Below are positions 23,901 through 32,737 of a DNA stretch of 64,000 nt, one piece after another; within the stretch, counting starts at the first letter, position 1, and every line of letters begins with the position of its first letter. The DNA is taken from assembly GCA_030280995.1 (NCBI GenBank), contig JASXTE010000016.1, forward strand, positions 9,819,001-9,883,000. Reading direction: 5' to 3'. The translations under genes and the position numbers were made by a program. Origin of the DNA: Hemileia vastatrix. Lineage: Eukaryota > Basidiomycota > Pucciniomycetes > Pucciniales > Zaghouaniaceae. The notes beneath the pieces were generated by a model that was given only the letters and a program-made list of their open reading frames with translations, made no database searches and was not told the DNA's origin.

Positions 23901-24712
23901 TTACCCTCTTGCTGGAGGTCCAAAATAGAAGGAGATAATTGCAGTTTAACCTCTTGCTGGAGGTCGGGAATAACATTTTCACATAAGTTATTTTTTTGTG
24001 TTTTAATTATACCGAGATTTTTTATTGGATTTTGATAAGATTTTCGCAGTTTACCCTCTTGCTGGAGGATCAAAATAGAAGGAGATACTTGCAGTTTAAC
24101 CTCTTGCTGGAGGTCCGGAAACGAATTTTCACAAAAATTATTTTTTTGTGTTTTAATTATACTAAGATTTTTAATCGGGTTTTGATAAGATTTTCGCAGT
24201 TTACCCTCTTGCTGGAGGTCCAAAATAGAAGGTGATAATTGCAGTTTAACCTCTTGCTGGAGGCCCGGAATTGAATTTTCACAAAAATTATTTTTTTGTG
24301 TTTTAATTATGCAGAGATTTTTAATCGGGTTTTGATAAGAGTTTCACAGTTTACCCTCTTGCTGGAGGTCCGGAATAGAAGGAGATAATTGCAGTTTAAC
24401 CTCTTTCTGGAGGTCCAAAAACATACCCTTCCAATTTTTATCCAACCTAATTTGGCCCATTTTGCCTTTTTCACCGTTTTTAAATTTAATAGAAAAACCG
24501 GGTAAATCCAATAAACATATAGAAAAGTCCAAAACGTATTTGCACTCCAAAGTAATATTAACAGAAAATAATTGAGAATCCACTTGAATTATCTCCAAGT
24601 GAGCTGACCTATTGCAATCCGGGATCTCATCCTGAGGAGAGATTACAACATTAGAGTGATCAGCCCCTGCTACCCCAAAAAATGAGGGCATCCATCCCTT
24701 TCCAACAAACAT
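20975..24712 (-). pseudogene. Ty3/gypsy pol of a second lineage: RT, RNase H, integrase zinc finger
   Basis: A long minus-strand pol frame of more than 1,200 codons with one internal stop: TGA at 24344-24346, where sibling repeats read CGA (Arg). The N-terminal part holds 150-bp coding repeats. Reverse transcriptase follows with PNGKLRVVHDLRELNRVTI, LGDIMGGYDERELY, RLPQGATNLV and the catalytic IFIDDGGIKGP. RNase H shows RIYLAVDSSQVAAGAVLSQ, PKLELCGVAKILKK, LQVDAKSLIQII and MPDGLSRRP. An acidic spacer precedes the integrase zinc finger (LHEDLGNRGVGETFRRIS, WWPGM, CEECQRRS). The second zinc His is replaced by Asn (LGNRG). The integrase core is absent: the frame runs into LTR sequence after LFGRVW. 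The lineage differs clearly from Elements 1-4. Confidence 0.93.
23792..24415 (-). repeat. 150-bp in-frame tandem repeat inside pol (4+ copies)
   Basis: The block GCAGTTTAACCTCTTGCTGG recurs near 23792, 23942, 24092, 24242 and 24392, exactly 150 bp apart. Each unit encodes about 50 residues of the form LQQEVKLQLSPSI, LQQEGKLRKSYQNPIKNL, IIKTQKNNFCEN. The period is a multiple of three, so the frame is kept. Related motifs occur once more in the RNase H-integrase spacer (LPHEVKLAGLL, DLHQEDKLENSF, near 21740-21800). Confidence 0.95.
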
Positions 24713-27018
24713 AATTCACCAGAAGCCATCCGTTTAATATGCCGCTTCTTGGTGCAAACACAACACTGGCACAGAGTAGTAATCCCTGGCCGTGTTTCCC
24801 AACCTTCATCTCCAGGAGGCGCTAACCCCATATGTAACCTCGGCATATCTTCACCAGTGATTTCCAAACTAATCCCCATGCCAGCTTGATACCCTATCCT
24901 GGCCTCAAAATCCATCAAAAAAGGACCACCAAGAACAGTTTTGACTGCTCCTCTGGCCACATAAAATTGAACCTTACCAACAGATCCACCAATGCCTAAC
25001 CTGACATGCTCAGCTGTACCCATCAGCTCGGTTGCATGCCCTCCAATGCCTCTGAGGTTTCCCCCAGTTCCACTTTTGATTGGCAAGCCTATACTCGTCG
25101 CTTGCTCCAATGAAATTAAATTAATTTGAGACCCTGAATTGACCAAGGCCTTTACTTCTTTACCATTAAGAGTTACCACCAGGTAACCCAGGGGAGCGGA
25201 AAAATGTGTATCTACATCTTCCCCAAACTTTTCAGCATTTTCACAAATATATTCCACCTCTCCAGTGGAAACCCGACGCCTCGTCAAATGCTTCTTTTGC
25301 TTTTCAGCAAGTGCCGGACTAATCGTAAATAACTCCCCCAAAGATAAGGGAATCTGCAGTTGATTCACCCTATTCAAAACTGCGTCCATCGCATTAGCTT
25401 GACCAGAAACTACTGGCCGCTCATACTGGACCTTTGATTTAACAACCTTGGCCCTGGGTACCTCTTGAGGTCCAACCGAGCCATCTTCACCCCCCATTAT
25501 AACATCTTCACTTTCTATAACCCTAACTCCGTCACCAGCTTCTTGCACTAATCCTGATCCATCGCTAGTCCTTCTTACTCCCTCCATTGGGATGGGACCG
25601 CTAAAACTTGGTCTGGGTAGAGACGCCAACGGTACGTCCTCCTCAGAATCCGAATCATCCTCTGGCATAGGCTCACCATTTAAATCAAACTTGCCATAAC
25701 TAGGGGGCCCCATATCAGCAATCCCCTTCTGCATTTTATATAATTCGTCCTTAGAGTAAGGGTTCAATTTGTTGGCGGCAGTTTGAGCGCTAGAATTCTT
25801 GTCCTTAGAGTAAGGGTTCACTTTGTTATTGGCCTTGCCAGGATTAGCCCTCAATTGGCTCTGGATGCTACTCTTCGCCTTAGTAGCAGCTGCTCTTCTA
25901 GCAGCATTAACATCGTATTCGCCAGCCATACAGCTACCCTCCACCTGGGCAACTGTCGCCAGCTCTAAACCACCAAAAGAAGTAGAAAATGTGGCTTTAC
26001 TGACCTCTTTCTCCTTGCCCTTGTCAGCTTTACCACCATTACCATTACCATTTTTGCCACCCTTGGCATTAACATCTTCATCCGTCACCTCTTCAAATCT
26101 GGCTCTCCTTTCAGCCGTTAAACTTCTTCTGACCAAATCAGAAGGAGACTGTCCATCACTGGGCTTGATGAACGAACCATCAGGAAATTTATAAACTTTA
26201 CCATCAAAAAGAACTCGCCCAGCATCCATATCCTTATCAAGAGCAAAACAAACTGTTGCTCTGTGCCCCCTCCTATTACAATAGGAGCACACCTTTGGCT
26301 CATCGTAGCCACCTCTATATCCATTACTACCACCATTACCACCATTTCTCCCATTGCCTGGGAAGCGGTTACCATTATTATTGCCATTATAATTTCGATG
26401 TTCATAACCTCTGGACTGATAAGAAGTTGAAGTCAACGAAGAAGCGATTGGGGCCTTATTGGCCTTCTGAGTCTCTTGAACAAATATTTTTAATTGTTTC
26501 GTTAAATCGGCCAAGTGATCGACCATCTTATTATATACATTGCCCTCAACTTTAGAAGCAGGTAATCCCATTTGTGCCTTCTTGGCCTCCTGGGCTTTGA
26601 CCATAATATCGTTGTTTTCGGCCAAAACTTCGCTAACCTTGCTAACATATTGAGTGCATGACTCTTGATATTTTTCCAATGCCAATAACTTTAGATGGGC
26701 TTGAATGTTGTCCTTGATAACCTCCAGAGCCGGCAGTTTCTGCTCACCATTAGGCAGTTCCTTCATCAAATCTTTTCTTGAAAGATCCTTCAAGACGTCC
26801 ATACAAATATCCCTGCTACATGCTGTCCTAAACAAATCTTTTGCTTGGTTCTCATGCACTAACTCGTCCACCAGTATGAGATATTCCACCACTTCATCAA
26901 ACTGAACACAGAGCTTCTTGAAGTCAGCCATAGAAGAAACACCACCTTTTGCTTGCCAGTCTCCAACAATTTTATTGAGGTCCATCATAGTAAACCTAAC
27001 ACCCCATCTATCAACCAT
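24670..27018 (-). CDS. Ty3/gypsy gag-protease (782 aa)
   Basis: One uninterrupted minus-strand frame. It starts in the gag capsid (MVDRWGVRFTMMDLNKIV), with helical capsid sequence (residues ~1-150), a Gly/Asn-rich linker and a canonical zinc knuckle CSYCNRRGHRATVC (CX2CX4HX4C, residues ~245-260). A low-complexity Lys/Asn/Gly region follows, then the retropepsin (LGYLVVTLNGKEVKALV, SGSQINLISLEQATSIGLP, GGPFLMDFEARI). The catalytic Asp is replaced by Asn (ALVNSGSQI where DSG/DTG is expected), which should abolish proteolysis. The frame overlaps the pol frame (24670-24712) in a different register. Gag residues upstream lie in a third frame at 27023-27283. Frame length and codon use suggest recent activity, but the protease is probably dead. 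Confidence 0.92.
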   Translation of the reverse strand: MVDRWGVRFTMMDLNKIVGDWQAKGGVSSMADFKKLCVQFDEVVEYLILVDELVHENQAKDLFRTACSRDICMDVLKDLSRKDLMKELPNGEQKLPALEVIKDNIQAHLKLLALEKYQESCTQYVSKVSEVLAENNDIMVKAQEAKKAQMGLPASKVEGNVYNKMVDHLADLTKQLKIFVQETQKANKAPIASSLTSTSYQSRGYEHRNYNGNNNGNRFPGNGRNGGNGGSNGYRGGYDEPKVCSYCNRRGHRATVCFALDKDMDAGRVLFDGKVYKFPDGSFIKPSDGQSPSDLVRRSLTAERRARFEEVTDEDVNAKGGKNGNGNGGKADKGKEKEVSKATFSTSFGGLELATVAQVEGSCMAGEYDVNAARRAAATKAKSSIQSQLRANPGKANNKVNPYSKDKNSSAQTAANKLNPYSKDELYKMQKGIADMGPPSYGKFDLNGEPMPEDDSDSEEDVPLASLPRPSFSGPIPMEGVRRTSDGSGLVQEAGDGVRVIESEDVIMGGEDGSVGPQEVPRAKVVKSKVQYERPVVSGQANAMDAVLNRVNQLQIPLSLGELFTISPALAEKQKKHLTRRRVSTGEVEYICENAEKFGEDVDTHFSAPLGYLVVTLNGKEVKALVNSGSQINLISLEQATSIGLPIKSGTGGNLRGIGGHATELMGTAEHVRLGIGGSVGKVQFYVARGAVKTVLGGPFLMDFEARIGYQAGMGISLEITGEDMPRLHMGLAPPGDEGWETRPGITTLCQCCVCTKKRHIKRMASGELCLLERDGCPHFLG

Positions 27019-27022
27019 AGCT

Positions 27023-27283
27023 TTAGAAAGCTATAACCCAATCCTTGTCCTTGAATGCCTGCATAGCAATAACCTCTTTTTCCACCTCCCTATCAGCAAT
27101 AAAAAACCTAACTTGCTTCACCATATCCACATGGGAAGCACCATCAACAGCAGCAGCAGCTTCATACCTGCTAATGAACCATTTAACCTCCTCCCCATAA
27201 AACTTTGGGCCATCCCAAGAAACAATTCTAACTGAGGGAGTAAGAGGGTTAGAAGATCCAGAAGCAACAGCAGAAGAAGACAT
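27023..27283 (-). pseudogene. Gag N-terminus of the same element, separated by a frameshift
   Basis: Starts with ATG at 27283 (MSSSAVASGSSNPL), preceded by a leader and the primer-binding site. The protein (SWDGPKFYGEEVKWFISRYE, MVKQVRFFIADREVEKEVIA) matches the gag duplicated at 61194-62017. It ends at TAA 27023-27025 in GCT-TTC-TAA. Dropping one T restores reading into the downstream 782-codon frame. This could be a simple 1-nt indel or a +1 shift at a stop codon. Confidence 0.85.
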
Positions 27284-27440
27284 CCCAATAAGTAATGAAA
27301 AGTGTTAACAATCGATAAAATAACAAGCCTCTTTCAGGCCAATAACAAAAATCCAATTAGAGTTCCAGAAAATAAGCCTCTTGCAGGCTAATAACGTTCT
27401 TGATCCAAGTAAGTCTTTAAAGAAAGCTAGAGTAATCGAA

Positions 27441-27457
27441 CCCCACGTTGGGCGCCA
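27441..27457 (-). other. Primer-binding site (minus-strand element)
   Basis: Complement of CCCCACGTTGGGCGCCA, i.e. TGGCGCCCAACGTGGGG, next to the LTR end. An identical 17-mer lies at 62066-62082 in the gag inverted-repeat element. This supports tRNA priming; which tRNA cannot be told here. Confidence 0.85.
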
Positions 27458-27461
27458 ACTA

Positions 27462-28598
27462 TGATAAGGTAAACTCTTACAGTCGCCTTGCTGTAAGCAG
27501 AATCCGGAGGAGATATGTGGATTTAGCTGAAAACCCCGTCCTTCCAATAAAAATAACAAAATGGGAATTCTAAATCACTAAGATAACCAATCTACTTGGA
27601 TCTGATTGATGAAAATAATGAAACTCTAAAATAATTAACGCTTATTGAGATTTAATGAAAGTGGCTGTTGAGAAAGAAATACTGATAACAACAATTAAGG
27701 TGTACCAGTGAAAGATCTGAAAAGATTGACTTTTATGTTTTTATAATAATTTGAATTTTTATGAGACAGCAATAATCAAGTCCCAGCGATGAAGACCTTT
27801 CTAAAGATACCCTGTATGAAGTGTGTTTTAAATTGTTGAGTAGTATTTCTAAAATGTTATATATAAAATATAAAGTTATAAGGGTATTACAAATTTATTT
27901 AATTTGTTGAGTAATAAAAAATAAGACCGTGGTGGTTAATGATTAAGCTGTATGTTGTGTCCCCCCCTCTCAATTTCGAGTTTGAGAAGCGCTTAAGTAT
28001 TCCTAGTCACGTGCCTAAGTTTTCCCCTCCAGAGCTCTTCCAGAGTCAATCCGGAGCCCGTACGGAGTCCGTACGGAGACGAAGCGGAGTCCGAACGGAG
28101 TCTGAACGGAGTCCAAACGGAGTCCAAGCGGACTCAATTAGAACCTTTAAAACTATAATAAAAAATCTAGAAAAATTACACATGATAGAGCCACTTCCCC
28201 TTTACATTCCAAACTAATTTTCGTAGTCTGCGCAGCTCTAATCACCCCGTGAAAATTCATCAAAGTTAAGTAATTTCTAAAAACATAAATATTTCTATAA
28301 AACTTTAAAATTCATTTAAAAATATAAGAAAAATAGTAAAAATTCTGGGAAAATTTCCCAAGGTTCTTGAGTGACTCGACTTGATACTTATAATTTTTTC
28401 AGACCGTAAAAATAAGTTTTCTCCGTAACATAAATTGTTTTGGTGTAGGCATTTGCTTGTGACCAATTTCTTCATATTTAAAACTCAAATAAATTAAATA
28501 AAACCCTTTTATATAAAAAAATAATAACACCAATCTTGCATGCCGTGATAACTCCATTTACATATTTAGGTGCCGTACTAAACTTTAGGCTACCACAA
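27462..28598 (-). repeat. 5' LTR of the minus-strand Ty3 element (~1.14 kb)
   Basis: On the plus strand it starts TGATAAGGTAAACTCTTAC just after the primer-binding site and ends near CTACCACAAC, where sequence of the older LTR resumes. Relatives are at ~50892-52018 (solo) and 62087-62963. Contains an 11-bp tandem repeat (28049-28136). No 3' LTR copy is present on the left because that side is deleted. Confidence 0.8.
28049..28136. repeat. 11-bp tandem repeat in the LTR (CGGAGTCCGAA, ~8 copies)
   Basis: Eight units of CGGAGTCCGWA / CGGAGTCTGAA / CGGAGTCCAAA in register. Its GC content is far above the surroundings, and several copies contain CpG. In the related LTR at 51470-51560 the same place reads TGGAGCTTGT / CAGAGCTTGT-type sequence, as if eroded by C-to-T changes. 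The position inside the LTR suggests an enhancer-like array, which is inference. Confidence 0.85.
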
Positions 28599-29721
28599 CG
28601 TGAAATTCCCATTCAAAAATACCCAATATTGACTGAGAAACCACCCAAAAACTCAAAAAAGAGCGTGAGATGTGGGGTAACTACATGCAGTCCTTGGCAG
28701 GCGCTTGCACGGGTAAATCCTTGACTAATTTTTGGCGAATTTAAGGGTGGTAGTGAAATAAGGTGCCAAGAGTAAGGTTATTAGTGAAATTAGTGCATAT
28801 AACACTACGCAATATAGGGGGTGGACTTGCTAGCAAGTCCTCAACCTGAACTCAGATGGAACTCAGATGGAACTCAGACTGAACTCATACTGAACCCATA
28901 CTGAACTCTACTTGAACACCCACCTAAAACTGTTCTGCTGAGTGGTGTTCATCCCTGATTGTATGGTTCCTTTATCAATAGCTCAATGTGTGTTCAATCT
29001 ATGGTGAGTTTGGGTCCAAGGTTGCGGACTTGCTAGCAAGTCCGCCCCCCATATTGTGTGGTGTAAAGAGGGTCAATGCATTATTAATTAAGCTAGGACA
29101 CTAAATAAGCGCCTGTTGCCTATTTTAGTGTGTTTCCCCACAGTGGGCGTAGAATGTGGGGTAATTATAGTGTGAAAAAGCTAACTTTTCTAAAAATGAA
29201 GCAATTCACACGGGAAAAATGCAGGCAGTATGTGGCCAGTACACAGAAGCCATTTCTGGCATAAAAAACACCAAATTTGAAAAGTGTTATTTTTATGCAT
29301 TTAAATAGCCAAATCAATAGTCCTAAATGAGAAAAATTGATCTGTCAAAGCGCAATTTTGATATTCTCAAATTTATGGCGCATATAGTCAACTTTTAAGT
29401 GAAATAAAGTGCATTTCTTGTTTTTTGCATAAAACAGTGAAAATAACAGCTTTAAGTGTACATAAAAATTATGTAGCCTTATACTTAAGGTTCTTAAGAT
29501 TACACTAACATCTTCCAACTTAATATTAAGTACATAAGACTTATAAAAGGTGGATATATGCGTGTATATAAGGTGTTATAATGGCATATTTTGTATATTA
29601 TCATAATTTTACTTATGTATACTGTTTGTGTACTCTTAATTATTATTCCCATGTATAGTTCATGTGTTTAACATAACTTATAAGTACTTTTTACTCAGTC
29701 CTGGGGATATACAGGCTGACA
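28599..29721 (-). repeat. Proximal part of the split LTR (start at 29721)
   Basis: Read on the minus strand it begins TGTCAGCCTGTATATCCCCAGGACTGAG. It aligns, in opposite orientation, with 32738-34066 and, in part, with 62964-63473. Flanked by TATAG (29722-29726), matching 20549-20553. Contains MITE copy B. No gene is seen. Confidence 0.85.
28803..29063. mobile_element. CACTA-like MITE, copy B
   Basis: Starts CACTACGCAATATAGGGGG, ends CCCCCCATATTGTGTGGTG, flanked by TAA at 28800-28802 and 29064-29066. Perfect 18-bp palindromes GGACTTGCTAGCAAGTCC lie just inside both termini. Subterminal 10-11 bp repeats (GAACTCAGATG, ACTGAACTCAT, ACTGAACCCAT) are present. Inserted in the split LTR. Confidence 0.92.
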
Positions 29722-29960
29722 TATAGGATTACAATGAGGAAAAAAACAAATAGATGTAGTGGGAGAGAAACTGGAAAGTATGTTGCTGACGAGGCAGGGA
29801 GGTTAGTCAATGATGAGGAAAGAAAAAAATAGGAAAAAAAAGGTATATAGCGCTTTAAAGGCCCATAACCTATTGGCGGGCAACTCTTAATATTGTTTAT
29901 GACTGATTTCAATACTCTTAATTTCTGTTGTGTTAGCTAGTTATAGACATGATGATACTG
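29722..29960 (-). other. Remainder of the copia 5' region
   Basis: Continues the copia leader/LTR across the TATAG duplication. Purine-rich at first, then a GC-richer block (GGCCCATAACCTATTGGCGG). No coding sequence is seen. Confidence 0.4.
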
Positions 29961-29969
29961 CGGCGTAGT

Positions 29970-30075
29970 AGCCCAAGGGCTAGTGGATAAAAATCTTCCA
30001 CAATTAATAATGTCTGGTCCAGGGAAAAAAAATTCCTGATTCCTAATCGTGGATCCCTTAACGTTGATGCCCCCT
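29970..30075. mobile_element. Fragment of a 3-bp-TSD MITE (family of 32863-33322)
   Basis: About 105 bp matching the reverse complement of one end of the MITE at 32863-33322: CTAGTGGATAAAAATCTTCC, AATAATGTCTGGTCC, then GATCCC...TTGATGCCCCCT at the terminus. Only one terminus is recognisable. Confidence 0.7.
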
Positions 30076-30631
30076 ATTGGGTTTGCGTAAAATTGGCGAA
30101 CGCGCCACTTTTCCATCCAATCTACATTTTGCGATATGAGATCTGACTGCGAATCATAAGTCCCCGGTCAAGTTGGCAGGCATTGCATTTTTCAAAACCA
30201 TCAGCTGTTTGCACGTTCATTGGTGTCTTCAAATAAGTTTCCTGAATAATTTTTGATCTTAAAAAAATTTTTGTGAAAAGTAAGTGAAATGGAAGAGAAT
30301 AGATTATCAACTCAAGCAATTGGCTTTTGTCAATTTAAACTTCTCGCCCTTGAAACTTGTTACCAGTCAAAAGATAATCAAGATGCAATCTTCATCGTGA
30401 CAAGTTTTGTCGACGCTACTTTCTGTATCTATTTCGCTATCCCTAAGTAATAAGTGTTTTTTTTTTTTTTTTTTTTCCTGATCACGTCCGGTGCACTGCC
30501 TTGTAAGTATTTGGTTTTGAAGTTTGAGCAAAGTGAAGGTAATTTTGTGTTTTATCGAATGCCCCAATACAACATTTCGCACATTAATTTCGTGCTTTGC
30601 CTCATAAGGCATCAAGGCATCAAATCTCCCA

Positions 30632-30828
30632 GTAAGTAACTTCGTTTATCCCTTTTCTCACTTTACAAAAAAAAAAAAATCTTTAAATAAAATTCACTTT
30701 CATCAAGTATTACTTCACTGTCTTGAAGTCGAGATATTCTCATACTTCTTGTAATCACAAAAAATTATCGAACAAAATTCAAATCGTTGGCATTTCTAGT
30801 TCTTCTTTGGAATTCTAAAAATTTGCAG
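30632..30828 (+). other. Possible intron just upstream of the secreted-protein ATG
   Basis: GTAAGT at 30632-30637 and TTTGCAG ending at 30828 could bound a 197-nt intron whose 3' splice site is two bases before the ATG. If spliced, upstream sequence becomes in frame with the gene, so the alternative is a longer N-terminus starting in the preceding exon. The signal peptide at the 30831 ATG favours a 5' UTR intron. Confidence 0.35.
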
Positions 30829-30830
30829 TC

Positions 30831-31661
30831 ATGACTCTGGGGAGAAAAAAAATCACATCAGGTCGTTTAATGATCCTTCTACTTGATATTTTGCTCTTCT
30901 GCAAAGCTGCGCCAATGGCAACACTCATAACATCATCACAAAAAGTCAAGCCGGTCGAAGGGCTGGAAACTGCGAAAGCAACGCTTCAAATTGGCGGAAA
31001 ACCCGACAAAATGGTTGATGCTTCCGAGCGAATGAAATTTTCTACCATAGGAAACCCAGGGTCGCTTCACAAAGTGTCTGAGTTTCAAGGAGTAGGCCCA
31101 GATGAAGCTTTGTTAACTACAAATTCTCCGAAGATTTTGCCTGACGGCAATGCGGCAACTCTAAAAAAAGGCGTTTCATGGGCAGACACAAAAAAAATTG
31201 ATTCACCTTCAGCTAAAGATGCTTCAGATCATATGTTTGCCAAGGATTTGCCACAGGATGAACTCCGTCAACAGTTCTATCTGGCTGAGAAAGTGATGAA
31301 AGAATTCCCCTCTTCACTTACGAAAAAGGCTATAGATATCTTGAAAGGATCTAATTCTAAGAAATCACTCAAAAATTACTGGTATTCCTTAGTCCTCAAC
31401 ATGAGGAGATTTAAAAAGCGCTTTATGGAATTTTTGAAGAGGTTTATAAGTCCTTTTTCAAGAAAAGAGAAACTCTCGGAAGCCGATGTAGCTCGAAAGG
31501 CGGCGTCTAAAAAAATCAGGGACCCCGTAAAAAGTTTTCTTGGTCAGCATCAGCATTTGGGCACTTTAAATGAAAATTTTGTTAAAGAGGCGCAAGCAAA
31601 GGCAGCGACACGATGGCAATTGTATGATGATGCTCGAAGCCATGGTCTGGTTTATCGATAA
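30831..31661 (+). CDS. Predicted secreted protein, candidate effector (276 aa)
   Basis: The only intact, non-transposon gene that I can support. ATG at 30831, TAA at 31659-31661, no internal stops, base composition clearly less AT-rich than the flanks. Residues 1-12 are basic (MTLGRKKITSGR), followed by a hydrophobic core (LMILLLDILLF) and a likely signal-peptidase site around CKAAP (residues ~24-28). The predicted mature protein lacks Cys, is rich in Lys, Ser and Ala, looks disordered to ~residue 125, then helical. A basic amphipathic stretch (NMRRFKKRFMEFLKRFISPF, residues ~189-208) could be a membrane- or nucleus-directing segment. I do not recognise the family. Effector status is inferred from secretion signal, size and a transposon-rich setting. 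Confidence 0.75.
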   Translation: MTLGRKKITSGRLMILLLDILLFCKAAPMATLITSSQKVKPVEGLETAKATLQIGGKPDKMVDASERMKFSTIGNPGSLHKVSEFQGVGPDEALLTTNSPKILPDGNAATLKKGVSWADTKKIDSPSAKDASDHMFAKDLPQDELRQQFYLAEKVMKEFPSSLTKKAIDILKGSNSKKSLKNYWYSLVLNMRRFKKRFMEFLKRFISPFSRKEKLSEADVARKAASKKIRDPVKSFLGQHQHLGTLNENFVKEAQAKAATRWQLYDDARSHGLVYR

Positions 31662-32335
31662 GGCCGAAAAAGTGATTTACGCGCAGTCCATGAACAAAGG
31701 GTTTAGCTACTTTGACCCATGATTATTCTTTACTATCCTTTTCCGATTTTCTTTCTTACAATCACAATCAGATGCATGCCACAAATTGATTTATTCTCTT
31801 CTTCATTCTCTCCATCGAAAGTCGAATTTCCGGTTACTTCTTCTTAAAAACTTCAATGAAATTATTTCTAATGAAAAAATGGAGCATTTTTAGTTGTTGG
31901 GTGCATACAAGATAAGTGCATCGATATATATGAGAGAGCTACCGGAGCCACATTAAACTGTTTGTCATTTTCACGTGATTAAATTTTCCATCTGTAAAAT
32001 CAATCATTCAAAATTACTTCTCATTATTAGACCCTATACTTTTATCCTCATGATCTTTTAAAAATCTGATTTTTACTTACAAATCTAAAAAACAGAATTA
32101 TGTAAAAATTTAGAATAAAAAAAACTAGTGACCACTTTTTTCTCTTTGCATTTTTTTTATTTTACTTCAAGAGGTAATTTTTTTAAATCTAAAAAGATGA
32201 ACATTATAAGATGCATAACAAAGTGGAGTCCCCAGCAATATATTCTCATCATTTTTCAAACATTTAGAAGAACTCAAAATCATGACTTAAATGATCTAAA
32301 ACTTTCTTGTGTGATGAATTCATATTCCTAGATTC
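31662..32335. other. Intergenic, downstream of the secreted-protein gene
   Basis: AT-rich non-coding sequence. Contains the presumed 3' UTR of the gene and no repeat or frame that I can support. Confidence 0.4.
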
Positions 32336-32435
32336 ATGATATCATATAAAAAATATAGAATATTGAGTATTCTTTTCATGGCATTAAATTTCATTGAAAA
32401 TTGCAAATTTGAAATTTAAAACTAGCACTTGTAGC

Positions 32436-32709
32436 AAAAATGAGACTGGCACCATTAGAAATGAGGGGGGTGAAATATAGTCATTTTCAAAAAAGTATTG
32501 ATCAAAAAATGTTTATTTTTGGTTAAAAAATTGACATTTTGTTTAGCTACTTCATCACTCTTTGTGATTTTAAGTGAAGTAACCCATTAAAATAAAAAGT
32601 TTGACAACGTTTCAAACTTTTTAACAAAAAATAATTTTTTTAAATCTTTTATTATTTGAACATGACTTTATTTCAACCCCTCTTTCCAATGGTGCTAATA
32701 TCATTTTTC
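32436..32709. mobile_element. Fold-back element (imperfect ~115-bp arms)
   Basis: Left arm from AAAAATGAGACTGGCACCAT and right arm ending ATGGTGCTAATATCATTTTT are inverted copies. Further matches are GAGGGGGGTGAAATATAGTC against GACTTTATTTCAACCCCTC and the TTTTTGGTTAAAAAATT region. A ~45-bp centre (TAGCTACTTCATCACTC ... AGTGAAGTAA) is itself an inverted repeat. Large enough to be a MITE or a hairpin transcript source; no target duplication found. Confidence 0.7.
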
Positions 32710-32737
32710 TAAAATCAATAGCTTTAAAGTCTGAATT

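Noticed and set aside
27441..27457. Retroviral primer-binding site implying an endogenous virus
   Set aside because: TGGCGCCC-type sites also occur in Ty3 elements; no envelope gene is present.
30367..30639. Short frames upstream of the secreted-protein gene
   Set aside because: They depend on a poly-T run and are short; kept only as part of the possible 5' UTR/intron question.
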